Assembly (NCBI GenBank): GCA_021833085.1
Contig: JAKBGL010000019.1
Coordinates: 1-14,544 of the forward strand
DNA from: Actinomycetes bacterium
GTDB lineage: Bacteria; Actinomycetota; Acidimicrobiia; Acidimicrobiales; Acidimicrobiaceae
Direction: 5' to 3'
DNA length: 14,544 bases
Positions 7,043 through 13,993 of this stretch are shown one piece after another; the stretch's first letter is position 1; each line of letters begins with the position of its first letter. A model generated the notes under the pieces. The model was not told the DNA's origin and searched no databases. It worked only from the letters and a program-made list of their open reading frames with translations. The position numbers and the translations under genes were made by a program.

Positions 7043-7492
7043 CTAAGGGGCATTTGACAGCAAGTGTCCTATAGCTCTCATAGCAAGCTCATACCCAACC
7101 ACGCCAAAACCCAGAATACTTCCGCTCACATACGGGGACAGCACCGAAGTGTGCCTCCAAGGTTCTCGAGCATAGGTATTCGTTATATGAACTTCCACTA
7201 TTGGTCCTCCAAAATATGCCAGCGCATCAGCTAACGCCCAAGAGTAGTGAGTTAGTGCTCCCGCATTCACTATCAGTGCATCGTAGTTCCCTTTGGCTTG
7301 ATGCACCTCTCGTACAAGACAGGATTCAGAGTTAGACTGCATGGCCACTAGAGACAACCCTAGCTCCGCAGCGACCTCTCCTGTCATCTTTTCAACATCC
7401 GCCAATGTGAAGCTTCCATAGAGCTCTGGCTGTCGCTTGCCCAAGGCATCTAAGTTGGGGCCATGCATAAGAAGCACCGAGTTAGAGCTCAT
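7043..7492 (-). CDS. aroQ: 3-dehydroquinate dehydratase, type II
   Basis: This is shikimate pathway step 3, dehydration of 3-dehydroquinate in the cytoplasm by a dodecameric type II enzyme. The 149-residue length is typical. Visible active-site residues are R20 and the catalytic Y25 in GKRQPELYG, Q52-S-N54 with E57, N76 in VNAGALTH, H82, H102 in EVHITN, and R109 and R113. The actinobacterial variants (QS-N/D-SE and NAGxLTH) are present. The ATG lies inside the 3' end of aroB with an 11-base overlap, so translation is probably coupled. Confidence 0.96.
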   Translation of the reverse strand: MSSNSVLLMHGPNLDALGKRQPELYGSFTLADVEKMTGEVAAELGLSLVAMQSNSESCLVREVHQAKGNYDALIVNAGALTHYSWALADALAYFGGPIVEVHITNTYAREPWRHTSVLSPYVSGSILGFGVVGYELAMRAIGHLLSNAP

Positions 7493-8510
7493 GGATCACA
7501 TCTTTGACCATCGACTCTTCAACGTCTCGAACGACCTCAAGACCGTCTCGTCCGTCTAGGACAAAGGTCAAGGTACCCATTGACTTTTTGTCCCGTTTCA
7601 TGTACTCAAGAAGCGAGTCTTTATCAGCCCAGGAAGGTAGTCGATGATTCAGACCGTAGCTGTGAAGTACCTTTCGGTGTTCGTCTAATCGAGCTTCGTC
7701 TATTCGACCCATCTTGAAGGCAAGTTTGCCAGCGAAGTAGATTCCGACGGCGACAGCCTCACCATGGGTAAGCTGCTCGCCGAGAGAGCGTTCAAAGCCT
7801 TGCGCTTCAACTGCATGACCAAGAGTGTGCCCATAGTTCAAAAGAGCTCTCCGACCACCCTCGCGTTCGTCGCTAGCTACATACTCTGCCTTGATCTCAA
7901 CACACCTTGCGACTTGTTCCAAGAGGCTCATGCCTTCTAAAGTATCATGTGATATAAATGAATACTTTGCCATCTCTCCGAGTCCAGACCTCTTTTGGTT
8001 CTCTGGGAGAGTCTCAAGCGTATTCAGATCGCAAAACACAGCCTTCGGTTGCCAAAAAGAGCCGACTAGGTTTTTTCCTTGTCTCAAGTTAACTGCCGTC
8101 TTTCCTCCAACTGCAGCGTCAACCATCCCAAGTAGGGTGGTCGCGACATTAATATAGTCTGTACCTCGGTAGTAGGTAGATGCGACAAAACCCCCTAGGT
8201 CAGTTACGACTCCGCCACCAAGTGCAACGATCAAATGGTTACGCTTTAACCCAAATAAGGCAAGTTTGGAGCTAACCTCATCGACCACTCGCAAGCTTTT
8301 TGCTCTCTCGTCTTTTGGAACCGTAAATACCTCCGAATCTACTGAGAGTTGCAGGCTCCACGGTATCTCTTCTTGGGTAATGACGGCGACCTTTTCGTAG
8401 CGACTGGAGATGTACTGGTCAACATACTCAAACAAGCCTCGCCCAACTACCACCGCGTAGCTGCGCTCTCCCAAGGACACTTCGATCGTCACAATTGCTT
8501 CTTGGTTCAC
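7482..8510 (-). CDS. aroB: 3-dehydroquinate synthase
   Basis: This is shikimate pathway step 2, converting DAHP to 3-dehydroquinate with NAD and a divalent metal. The 342-residue protein shows the NAD-binding ALGGGVVTDLGGF (97-109), the DAAVGGKTAVN motif (131-141), and the metal and catalytic residues E179 (GLGEMAKY), H228 and H232 (NYGHTLGH) and H249 (THGEAVAVG). The start is GTG, overlapping the aroK stop as GTGA (8507-8510), and the end overlaps aroQ by 11 bases. It is clearly one operon with aroC, aroK and aroQ. Confidence 0.97.
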   Translation of the reverse strand: MNQEAIVTIEVSLGERSYAVVVGRGLFEYVDQYISSRYEKVAVITQEEIPWSLQLSVDSEVFTVPKDERAKSLRVVDEVSSKLALFGLKRNHLIVALGGGVVTDLGGFVASTYYRGTDYINVATTLLGMVDAAVGGKTAVNLRQGKNLVGSFWQPKAVFCDLNTLETLPENQKRSGLGEMAKYSFISHDTLEGMSLLEQVARCVEIKAEYVASDEREGGRRALLNYGHTLGHAVEAQGFERSLGEQLTHGEAVAVGIYFAGKLAFKMGRIDEARLDEHRKVLHSYGLNHRLPSWADKDSLLEYMKRDKKSMGTLTFVLDGRDGLEVVRDVEESMVKDVIHEL

Positions 8511-9091
8511 CTATCTCCACTTCCTAGTCCAGCTAGTCGTTCCGATTTCAACGCAGCATTCAACGCCTTGTCAACGATCTCATCTACCGATAGTGTTGAA
8601 CACTCCAACCTAATATGGCTACAAAGCTGGTAGCCGGTGCGTCTTTGAAGCAGGCGCTCTTTTAGTGAATTATAGAGATCGTCCTTAGACAGAAACGGGC
8701 GTCTATCAATCTCTCTTTCTGTGTCTTTCATCAATCTGCCCAAGATTACATCAAGATCAACGTCTAACCAAATAACCAACGACTCTTGCTGACGGATGAG
8801 TTCTTGGCTTTGAGTCGATATCAATGTACCTCCGCCAAGAGCGAGCACTAAAGGGCCGCCTTTTATCAAAACCCTCTCCAGAGTCCGCGCCTCAAGGTTT
8901 CTAAAAGGTTCCTCTCCAAATTTGGAGACGTAAGAGGCGATAGACGACCCGATCTCGACTTCTATAGCCCCGTCCAAGTCGATAAAATCCCAATTCAATC
9001 TCTTTGCCAACCGCATCGCTACCGTTGACTTCCCAGACCCCATCATCCCTGCAAAGATGATCAGATCTAGCTCAGGTGCTTTTATGCTCAT
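8507..9091 (-). CDS. aroK: Shikimate kinase
   Basis: This phosphorylates shikimate at the 3-hydroxyl using ATP. The P-loop is GMMGSGKST (K25 if counted from a GTG at 9103). The shikimate-binding LDGAIE (D44), FRNLEA (R68) and GGG (90-92) motifs and the lid arginines in DRRPFL follow in the expected order. Two starts are possible. A GTG at 9103 has no ribosome binding site. The ATG at 9091 used here has GGAGAG just upstream, though only ~3 bases away, and yields 194 residues. Either start lies within the end of aroC (20 or 32 bases of overlap), implying translational coupling. About 30 residues follow the last recognised motif. Confidence 0.93.
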   Translation of the reverse strand: MSIKAPELDLIIFAGMMGSGKSTVAMRLAKRLNWDFIDLDGAIEVEIGSSIASYVSKFGEEPFRNLEARTLERVLIKGGPLVLALGGGTLISTQSQELIRQQESLVIWLDVDLDVILGRLMKDTEREIDRRPFLSKDDLYNSLKERLLQRRTGYQLCSHIRLECSTLSVDEIVDKALNAALKSERLAGLGSGDR

Positions 9092-10271
9092 ACTCTCCGA
9101 CACTTGACTCAGTACTACCTAAGTTAGATTGAAACGAAGAGAGATTCCGTTTAAATTCACCAATTGAGTCGCCCCCAAACTTCCTAAGAGCCTCTCGTGC
9201 TAGGACAAACGCCATCATGTGTTCTGCAACCACGCCCATAGCAGGGACGGCGGTTACATCGGTTCTCTCTTTAAAAGAAAAGGACTTCTCTTTCGTAACC
9301 ACATCAACCGTCTCAATAGAAGGACGGTTCAAAGATGCTAGCGGCTTCATCCAAGCAGTAGCAGATATGAGATCTCCCGTGGAGATGCCACCTTCAATCC
9401 CGCCAGCACGATGTGTAGCTCTAACGTAACAGTTGTCCGATTCGTCCCAATAGATCGCGTCATGTGCCTCGGATCCCTTTTTACGAGATACCTCTATCGC
9501 ATCTCCTATGGAGATTGCTTTGACTGCTTGAATCGACATGAGCGCTTGGCCTATAAGGCCGTCTAACTTACGATCCCAGTGAACATGGCTCCCAAGGCCA
9601 ACTGGTACTCCATACGCGAGCACCTGAGCTGCTCCACCTAAAGAGTCTCCAACTTTAGCGGCAGCTTTGATCTCTGCAATCATACGCTCTTCCACTTTAT
9701 GGTCAAAACAGCGAACCTCTGACGAGTCAACGACCTCTAGATCATTAGGTAAGGGTATTTGCGAATTATCCGCGCTTACCGCTCCGATCTGCACTACATG
9801 ACTCAATACCGTAACGCCAATCTCTCTGAGAAGAAGTTTGAAGATAGCGCCCGCGGCAACTCTCGCTGCTGTCTCTCGAGCGGAGGCTCTCTCTAATACG
9901 TCTCGTGCATCAGCAAACCCATACTTAAGCATTCCCGCCAAGTCAGCATGACCGGGACGCGGTTGAGTGAGGATCTTGGACGGAACTCCTGGTTCGGGTG
10001 ACATCTCGTCCGTCCACTTTTTCTCCCACTCGGAGTTGTATATGACCACCGCAATCGGTGAACCCAAGGTTCTCCCATGACGAACTCCTGAAAGTATCTC
10101 GATCTCGTCCGCTTCAAAGCGCATTCTTGGACCACGTCCATAACCTAGACGTCGTCGAGCCAGCTCAGTTTGAATCTCCTTCTTTGTAACTGAAAGTCCC
10201 GATGGTACACCTTCAACGGTAACTACAAGTGCCTTGCCATGGGACTCCCCGGCCGTCATGAACCTCAACAT
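9072..10271 (-). CDS. aroC: Chorismate synthase
   Basis: The final shikimate step, anti-elimination of phosphate from EPSP to chorismate, using reduced FMN as catalyst. The 399-residue protein carries the three family signatures: TAGESHGKALVVTVEG with catalytic H11; RPGHADL (H108) with LERASARETAARVAAG; and GIEGGISTGDLISATAWMKP near the C-terminal third. Arg-rich RRRLGYGRGPRMRFE near 39-53 fits the substrate site. The first ATG (10271) gives the usual MLRF start but has no Shine-Dalgarno sequence; an ATG four codons later has GAGG upstream. It is the first gene of the aro operon and probably has its own promoter directly upstream. Confidence 0.97.
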   Translation of the reverse strand: MLRFMTAGESHGKALVVTVEGVPSGLSVTKKEIQTELARRRLGYGRGPRMRFEADEIEILSGVRHGRTLGSPIAVVIYNSEWEKKWTDEMSPEPGVPSKILTQPRPGHADLAGMLKYGFADARDVLERASARETAARVAAGAIFKLLLREIGVTVLSHVVQIGAVSADNSQIPLPNDLEVVDSSEVRCFDHKVEERMIAEIKAAAKVGDSLGGAAQVLAYGVPVGLGSHVHWDRKLDGLIGQALMSIQAVKAISIGDAIEVSRKKGSEAHDAIYWDESDNCYVRATHRAGGIEGGISTGDLISATAWMKPLASLNRPSIETVDVVTKEKSFSFKERTDVTAVPAMGVVAEHMMAFVLAREALRKFGGDSIGEFKRNLSSFQSNLGSTESSVGEYEHKST

Positions 10272-10277
10272 AAAACC

Positions 10278-10305
10278 AGGATAGCCATAAATTCACTGAT
10301 TTGAA
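10278..10305 (-). promoter_or_regulatory. Candidate promoter of the aro operon, possibly leaderless
   Basis: On the minus strand TTCAAA (10300-10305) and TATCCT (10278-10283) are separated by 16 bases, which is acceptable for a housekeeping sigma-70 promoter with a TAnnnT -10 box. Only six bases separate the -10 box from the aroC ATG at 10271, so transcription could begin at or near the A of the start codon. That would agree with the absence of a ribosome binding site there. Confidence 0.4.
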
Positions 10306-10339
10306 CCGAAGTAGAAGATCGATGCCCGTATCACTAGAA

Positions 10340-10732
10340 CTAGCCCGCTGACGAAGTGCCAGGACTGTTTGATGTATTCACAATAGGAGTAAATGGATTC
10401 TTATTTGAAGTTGGAGTCGGTGCACTGGTCGTTGTTTTACTACCTGAGGAAGTACCAACCGGTTTTGACTTGGTTGCTGTAGTAAGTAGTCTATGGCCAG
10501 ACGTCTTTGGGAAAGCTGGCAGGGAGGCCGGTAAATGTACATGCGACGAAGACAGACCCCCTTTATATATGTAAAGTGACGCTGCAGCCGATATAGCCAC
10601 GATGCAAAGGATCACGATCAACCACCTTGCACTAGGTTCCCTTGAAAACCGCTTTGCCTTCTTGGTTTCGCTCTTTACGCCGACTTCTACCGCTGTCTCT
10701 TGCTCTTTTACTTCTCGTTCTGTTACCGACAT
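10340..10732 (-). CDS. Small one-TM Ser/Thr/Pro-rich protein in the pilP position
   Basis: The 130-residue protein has a charged cytoplasmic N-terminus (~1-34), one membrane segment (~36-55) and an exported tail very rich in Ser, Thr, Pro and Ala, with no recognised domain. I chose the ATG at 10732 because AAGGAG lies five bases upstream (10738-10743); a TTG at 10774 would overlap pilO and has no such site. It follows pilO by 19 bases and precedes aroC by 68. Near the C-terminus NPFTPI resembles the NPF/DPF-type motif of PilP pilotin-like inner membrane proteins. It may act as a reduced PilP analogue on the pilus platform, but this rests on position and one short motif. Confidence 0.7.
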   Translation of the reverse strand: MSVTEREVKEQETAVEVGVKSETKKAKRFSREPSARWLIVILCIVAISAAASLYIYKGGLSSSHVHLPASLPAFPKTSGHRLLTTATKSKPVGTSSGSKTTTSAPTPTSNKNPFTPIVNTSNSPGTSSAG

Positions 10733-10737
10733 AGACT

Positions 10738-10743
10738 CTCCTT
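10738..10743 (-). promoter_or_regulatory. Ribosome binding site deciding the start after pilO
   Basis: AAGGAG on the minus strand lies five bases before the ATG at 10732 and inside the gap after the pilO TAA (10752-10754). It decides for the shorter 130-residue form of the downstream protein against a TTG start at 10774. Confidence 0.65.
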
Positions 10744-10751
10744 GTAGACCT

Positions 10752-11354
10752 TTATGGAGCCCCTTGAGCTTCAAAGGCTTGACCTTTAATAGTCACATTT
10801 AGGATCTCGCCATCTGAGGTTGGGTAACCCGGTATGTGCGAACCCACTGAAGTTATAGTGACAGAATCCACGGTGACCAGACGGTTTAACGTATCTAAAG
10901 ACTTAAGAAACGACTCGACCTGGAAGTAGCCACCTTCCGTTTGGATCGAAAAAGCTATCGAAGGACCTGAAGTCTTTGGCGCCACTTTGGAGGTCGTTGC
11001 TGAAGCCTGCGGTGTCGACGTCGGTGGCGTCGGTGTGACGTTAATTAGTGGGAGCCCAGAGGCAGCTGCCGCTTTGGTAAATGAGTTAAACAACGCAGGT
11101 AGGTCAGCAGTAGATGGAAGCGCACTTTGCAATGAAGACGCCTCTGTCTTCAGTGTTGGCAAGGTCTTTTTTGCCACAAGCAACGAGTTCAACCGACTTT
11201 GCAAGGTCATAATGTTGCTTTGATCCACAGTGACCGTCTGCGCGCTCTGCGCCACCTTAGTAGATAGTGGAGAAAAGTACAAAAAGTACCATCCCGCTAT
11301 AAGTAGTACTAAAGCCACGGTGCCGACAACTAAACGAACCCTTTTATCATGCAC
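10752..11354 (-). CDS. pilO: Type IV pilus platform protein PilO
   Basis: PilO is a bitopic inner-membrane protein that pairs with PilN to form the pilus alignment platform. The 200-residue product fits: short basic N-terminus, one membrane helix (~8-27), a helical probable coiled-coil region (~30-85), a Pro/Thr/Ser linker (~105-130), then a ferredoxin-like domain with the FxVESFLKSLDTLNRLVTVDSV pattern typical of PilO (about 143-165). The start is GTG, sharing its G with the pilN TAG stop, with GGTAG nearby. Similarity is by layout and context more than by strongly conserved residues; GspM-like naming would also be acceptable. Confidence 0.85.
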   Translation of the reverse strand: MHDKRVRLVVGTVALVLLIAGWYFLYFSPLSTKVAQSAQTVTVDQSNIMTLQSRLNSLLVAKKTLPTLKTEASSLQSALPSTADLPALFNSFTKAAAASGLPLINVTPTPPTSTPQASATTSKVAPKTSGPSIAFSIQTEGGYFQVESFLKSLDTLNRLVTVDSVTITSVGSHIPGYPTSDGEILNVTIKGQAFEAQGAP

Positions 11355-12280
11355 TACCTATTCACCACCTGGTTTAGATAGCTCAACGCTCTACCTGAAC
11401 TAAAGCCAGCTGGCAAGGTCGCAGTCGAGGAGAATGTCGTAATTCCGTCTTCAACTCCAAGTCCAGGACCACCAGAGTAACCGGGGCATGCCTGCCCTGA
11501 AGCGAAAGCTGGAGCCAAGTTTGACGACGAGACCCACTCATTTTGCACAAAACTCAATGAAGATAGAGCCAAGAGCCAGTTCTTTGGTGCCTGTTGAGAG
11601 CAACCTGTAAGTGAAAAGGTCAAAGACGCCGGAGCACCAACCGCCGCTTGAGTAGTTTGAAGTTGCGTCCACCATGAATCCGAAGGCGTAACGGATGCGA
11701 TCTCTGCTATCACGGCACTCCACGATATGGATCCCTGAAGATCGGACTTGACCTCTCCCTTTAGGGTGCTCACAACGCTCTCTAGCTTTGAGACGTTAGA
11801 GAGTGAGTCGATCTTTTGCTGAAGTGAACTGCTCTGACTGGCCAATGCATCGGCTGCTGCCTGGTTTGCATCTAGTGCGTGACTTTCTTGTACCGACGCT
11901 ACGCCCAAGCCAACCCCTACAAGTAGAGCCGCCAAGACAAAGACTGAGACCTCTTTACGGATAGACTCCCTATAAGCCGTTCGCTTAGGAATCAAGTTAA
12001 TTCGATGAGAACCTTTAGTTGCACTTGGAGCCTTCCAAAGAGCAAGCCCTAAGGCGGTAAGGCCAGAGACGGTCAGAAGTTTGCGATCTGAATCCGACAC
12101 TGCATCATCACAGACAAGATCTAAGTACCTTGACGTCGGTATGAGTTCGACGTTTAGAGATAAGCGGTTGCACAAAGACTCTGCCAACCCGTCTATAAGT
12201 CCAGCTCCACCTCCCAAGAAGATCTTCTCTATAGCAAGGTCGTCTGACTGCAAGAGGTAGTACTCTAAAGAGTTCGCCAC
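11354..12280 (-). CDS. pilN: PilM C-terminal lobe fused to PilN
   Basis: The first ~82 residues are not PilN but the missing end of PilM: LEYYLLQSDDLAIEKIFLGG is followed by the nucleotide-binding GGGAG (23-27) and a GLTALGLAL end (73-81). After a ten-residue linker comes INLIP (94-98), the PilN motif known to insert into a PilM groove. A membrane helix (~111-130), a probable coiled coil (~135-180) and an exported domain with cysteines C227 and C265 follow. No ATG, GTG or usable ribosome binding site separates the two parts, so PilN seems to be made only as this 308-residue fusion. The indicated GTG start is 25 bases after the upstream stop and in the same frame; it could be used by reinitiation. 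The stop overlaps pilO by one base. Confidence 0.85.
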   Translation of the reverse strand: MANSLEYYLLQSDDLAIEKIFLGGGAGLIDGLAESLCNRLSLNVELIPTSRYLDLVCDDAVSDSDRKLLTVSGLTALGLALWKAPSATKGSHRINLIPKRTAYRESIRKEVSVFVLAALLVGVGLGVASVQESHALDANQAAADALASQSSSLQQKIDSLSNVSKLESVVSTLKGEVKSDLQGSISWSAVIAEIASVTPSDSWWTQLQTTQAAVGAPASLTFSLTGCSQQAPKNWLLALSSLSFVQNEWVSSSNLAPAFASGQACPGYSGGPGLGVEDGITTFSSTATLPAGFSSGRALSYLNQVVNR

Positions 12281-12304
12281 CTCTTGTGTGAGCTGCTCGA
12301 CAGC

Positions 12305-13117
12305 TTAACGAATCGCAGATGAGACCCCATCACGAACCTCTGTTGTTACATTTCTTTCCTCTAAGTGGCCACCTCGCTTATACCACTCAGCCGTCGACTC
12401 ATCGCACCCAGTTATCTCTTGAATTCTTTTGGTTATCTCCCCCCCGCCGACTTGCAGTGTTCGTACGAACCTAACACCATCTGCCCCTGCAAGTACAACA
12501 TCGGTAACGTCCGAACCCACCTCGACAACAGCGAATCTTTCGGGTCTCGGGTTCTTACCGTCACCTAAGACCTCTGCCGAAGCCTCTCCTAAGATATTTT
12601 GAAGTGCACGTGCGCTGGCTAAGGAGTTGACGTCTACACCAACTACAGACAGTCCGGCTCTTTTTACAACCTCAATAGATCGTTTAACTACACTCTCGTG
12701 TGCTCCGGCAAGAAGAACCCTGATGAACTTCGAATCGTCTGTCTCAACCGCTCCAAGTCTCTCAAAGTCGCTCACTAACTCCGAAGCCGGTATCGGTAAG
12801 GACTCGATAACCTGAAAAGCGATCGCGTCCCGAAGTTCGGAGTCTGACATATCAGGATTGACGAGCGATCTAACCACTACCCTAGTTCCACCTAGTCCGA
12901 CAACACATCGTTTAGTATGCACGTCAGCGGAGGCCAAAAGCTCCTTCAAAGTAGCAGCAACCAAATCGGCATCTACCACCTCACCTGAGATAACGGCGCC
13001 CCGAGGAAGAGTTCGTTGTCCAAGTTTTGTTAGAGTGAGTGAAGACCCTTTGAGTTCAACCTCGACAAATTTTATAGCAAAGCTTCCTATATCTAGACCT
13101 ATCACTCTTTCGGTCAT
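12305..13117 (-). CDS. pilM: Type IV pilus assembly ATPase-fold protein PilM, N-terminal part ended by in-frame TAA
   Basis: PilM is a cytoplasmic actin-like protein that binds ATP and holds the PilN N-terminus. This 270-residue ORF has the phosphate-1 motif IGLDIGSFAIKFVEV (6-20), the SHS2-like insert (~75-160), and the second phosphate motif AVVEVGSDVTDVVLA (196-210). It stops after AIR (270), just where homologues continue AIRPxxxELTQExRRSLEFF. The bases after TAA continue in the same frame as AVEQLTQEVANSLEYY and then the rest of PilM. The interruption is therefore a single in-frame stop codon, not a frameshift or deletion. TAA is the normal stop of several other genes here. The ATG at 13117 has GGAG eight bases upstream. 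Confidence 0.88.
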   Translation of the reverse strand: MTERVIGLDIGSFAIKFVEVELKGSSLTLTKLGQRTLPRGAVISGEVVDADLVAATLKELLASADVHTKRCVVGLGGTRVVVRSLVNPDMSDSELRDAIAFQVIESLPIPASELVSDFERLGAVETDDSKFIRVLLAGAHESVVKRSIEVVKRAGLSVVGVDVNSLASARALQNILGEASAEVLGDGKNPRPERFAVVEVGSDVTDVVLAGADGVRFVRTLQVGGGEITKRIQEITGCDESTAEWYKRGGHLEERNVTTEVRDGVSSAIR

Positions 13118-13174
13118 ACCAATCTCTCCGTCATACTCGAGCCAATAAGGTGGAGATCAAAACACACTTCACAC

Positions 13175-13214
13175 TAAAGTGCTCGACATCTGCGCACAAA
13201 CCTTGAGCACTTTA
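13175..13214. repeat. 10-bp perfect inverted repeat upstream of pilM
   Basis: TAAAGTGCTC (13175-13184) and GAGCACTTTA (13205-13214) are exact reverse complements separated by 20 bases. They lie in the 125-base gap between the prepilin peptidase stop and the pilM start. The arms could fold as a long-loop hairpin in RNA, or serve as a two-half-site operator on DNA. No T-run follows on the minus strand, so a classical terminator is unlikely. Confidence 0.5.
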
Positions 13215-13242
13215 TCTTCCATTTCCAAAAGATCTATCTGAA

Positions 13243-13992
13243 TCAGAGCTTTGCAACAAGTAGCGCTATTAGAAAGCTCAAGGTTATAAAAGGGCCAAAC
13301 GGAATGGCGCTTTTCCTACTGGCTCGGCCAGTCACCATCAGTGCAACTCCTACCAACGATCCCAGAGCAAAAGAGCCCAAAATGACGTAGAAAATGAAGT
13401 AAAGGCCGAAAGACGACAAAGCTAAAGCGATCACACCCACCAACTTGGCATCGCCTAGACCCATGCCCTTGGTCAAGATACCTATAACAAAGAGAGACCC
13501 ACCAAATATGATTAGAGCGATGAGTGCCGGCAAAATAGGTGCTAGAGAGTGACTCTCAATCGATCGCCCTACTACGAGCAAGGCCTCCGCAAGCATCCCA
13601 AAGTAGGTTAGTACATTGGGTATCTTGCGCACCTTTAGATCAACTATCGCTCCAGTCACCGCGATGAACACGGCTAAATAGATTCCAACTTCGGTAATGC
13701 CCCATCGATAAAGAGGAACAAGAACGGCGTACAAAAGTGCCATTGAACCTTCAAGGACAATATAAGAGGCTGCTATTTGAACATGGCAACTCCTACATCT
13801 TCCTTTTAGCAAAATATAAGAGATGATCGGAATATTGTCATATGCTGCTATTTGAACATGGCAACTCGGGCACTCAGATCGAGCAACAGCAATATTCATA
13901 CCCGCTGGAATTCGATATGCAAGTGCACTCATAGTTGAGCCCAACACCGCCCCCACAAGTGCGCCAAAGATAGCAAGGGTGACAGACGCCAT
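13243..13992 (-). CDS. pilD: Prepilin peptidase / N-methyltransferase
   Basis: This integral membrane aspartic protease cleaves the leader of prepilins and usually methylates the new N-terminus. In 249 residues it shows the cytoplasmic zinc-binding pairs C41-x2-C44 and C66-x2-C69, the intervening YDNIPIISYILLKGRC, and the catalytic aspartates D118 (IVDLKVRKIPN) and D181 (GMGLGDAKL), amid about eight hydrophobic helices. Residues 44-50 and 69-75 are the same heptapeptide, encoded by an exact 24-base direct repeat. The ATG lies one base after the pilin stop codon, so the two genes are almost certainly coupled. Confidence 0.95.
   Translation of the reverse strand: MASVTLAIFGALVGAVLGSTMSALAYRIPAGMNIAVARSECPSCHVQIAAYDNIPIISYILLKGRCRSCHVQIAASYIVLEGSMALLYAVLVPLYRWGITEVGIYLAVFIAVTGAIVDLKVRKIPNVLTYFGMLAEALLVVGRSIESHSLAPILPALIALIIFGGSLFVIGILTKGMGLGDAKLVGVIALALSSFGLYFIFYVILGSFALGSLVGVALMVTGRASRKSAIPFGPFITLSFLIALLVAKL
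13769..13867 (-). repeat. 24-base direct repeat inside pilD
   Basis: The same 24 bases occur at 13769-13792 and 13844-13867, exactly 75 bases (25 codons) apart and in the same frame. Each encodes CHVQIAA plus flanks of the two halves of the zinc-binding region. Beside each copy is also a shared ATATAAGAG. Confidence 0.9.
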
Positions 13993-13993
13993 C

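Noticed and set aside
7043..7492. AroQ active-site variants (QSNSE and NAGALTH) as unusual
   Set aside because: The same pattern (QS-D/N-SE, NAGxLTH) occurs in actinobacterial type II dehydroquinases such as that of M. tuberculosis, and all catalytic residues are present.
10356..10574. Hydrophobic 72-aa plus-strand ORF antisense to the gene after pilO
   Set aside because: It is the complement of a Ser/Thr/Pro/Ala-rich coding stretch, which makes artificial Gly/Val/Leu-rich readings; no ribosome binding site supports it.
12281..12304. Frameshift as the cause of the pilM break
   Set aside because: The codons on both sides of TAA are in the same frame (the distance from 12304 to 12280 is a whole number of codons), so a substitution-type stop explains it, not an indel.
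13769..13867. Mobile element or CRISPR-type repeat
   Set aside because: There are only two copies, in frame inside one gene, with no array, no inverted ends and no transposase.
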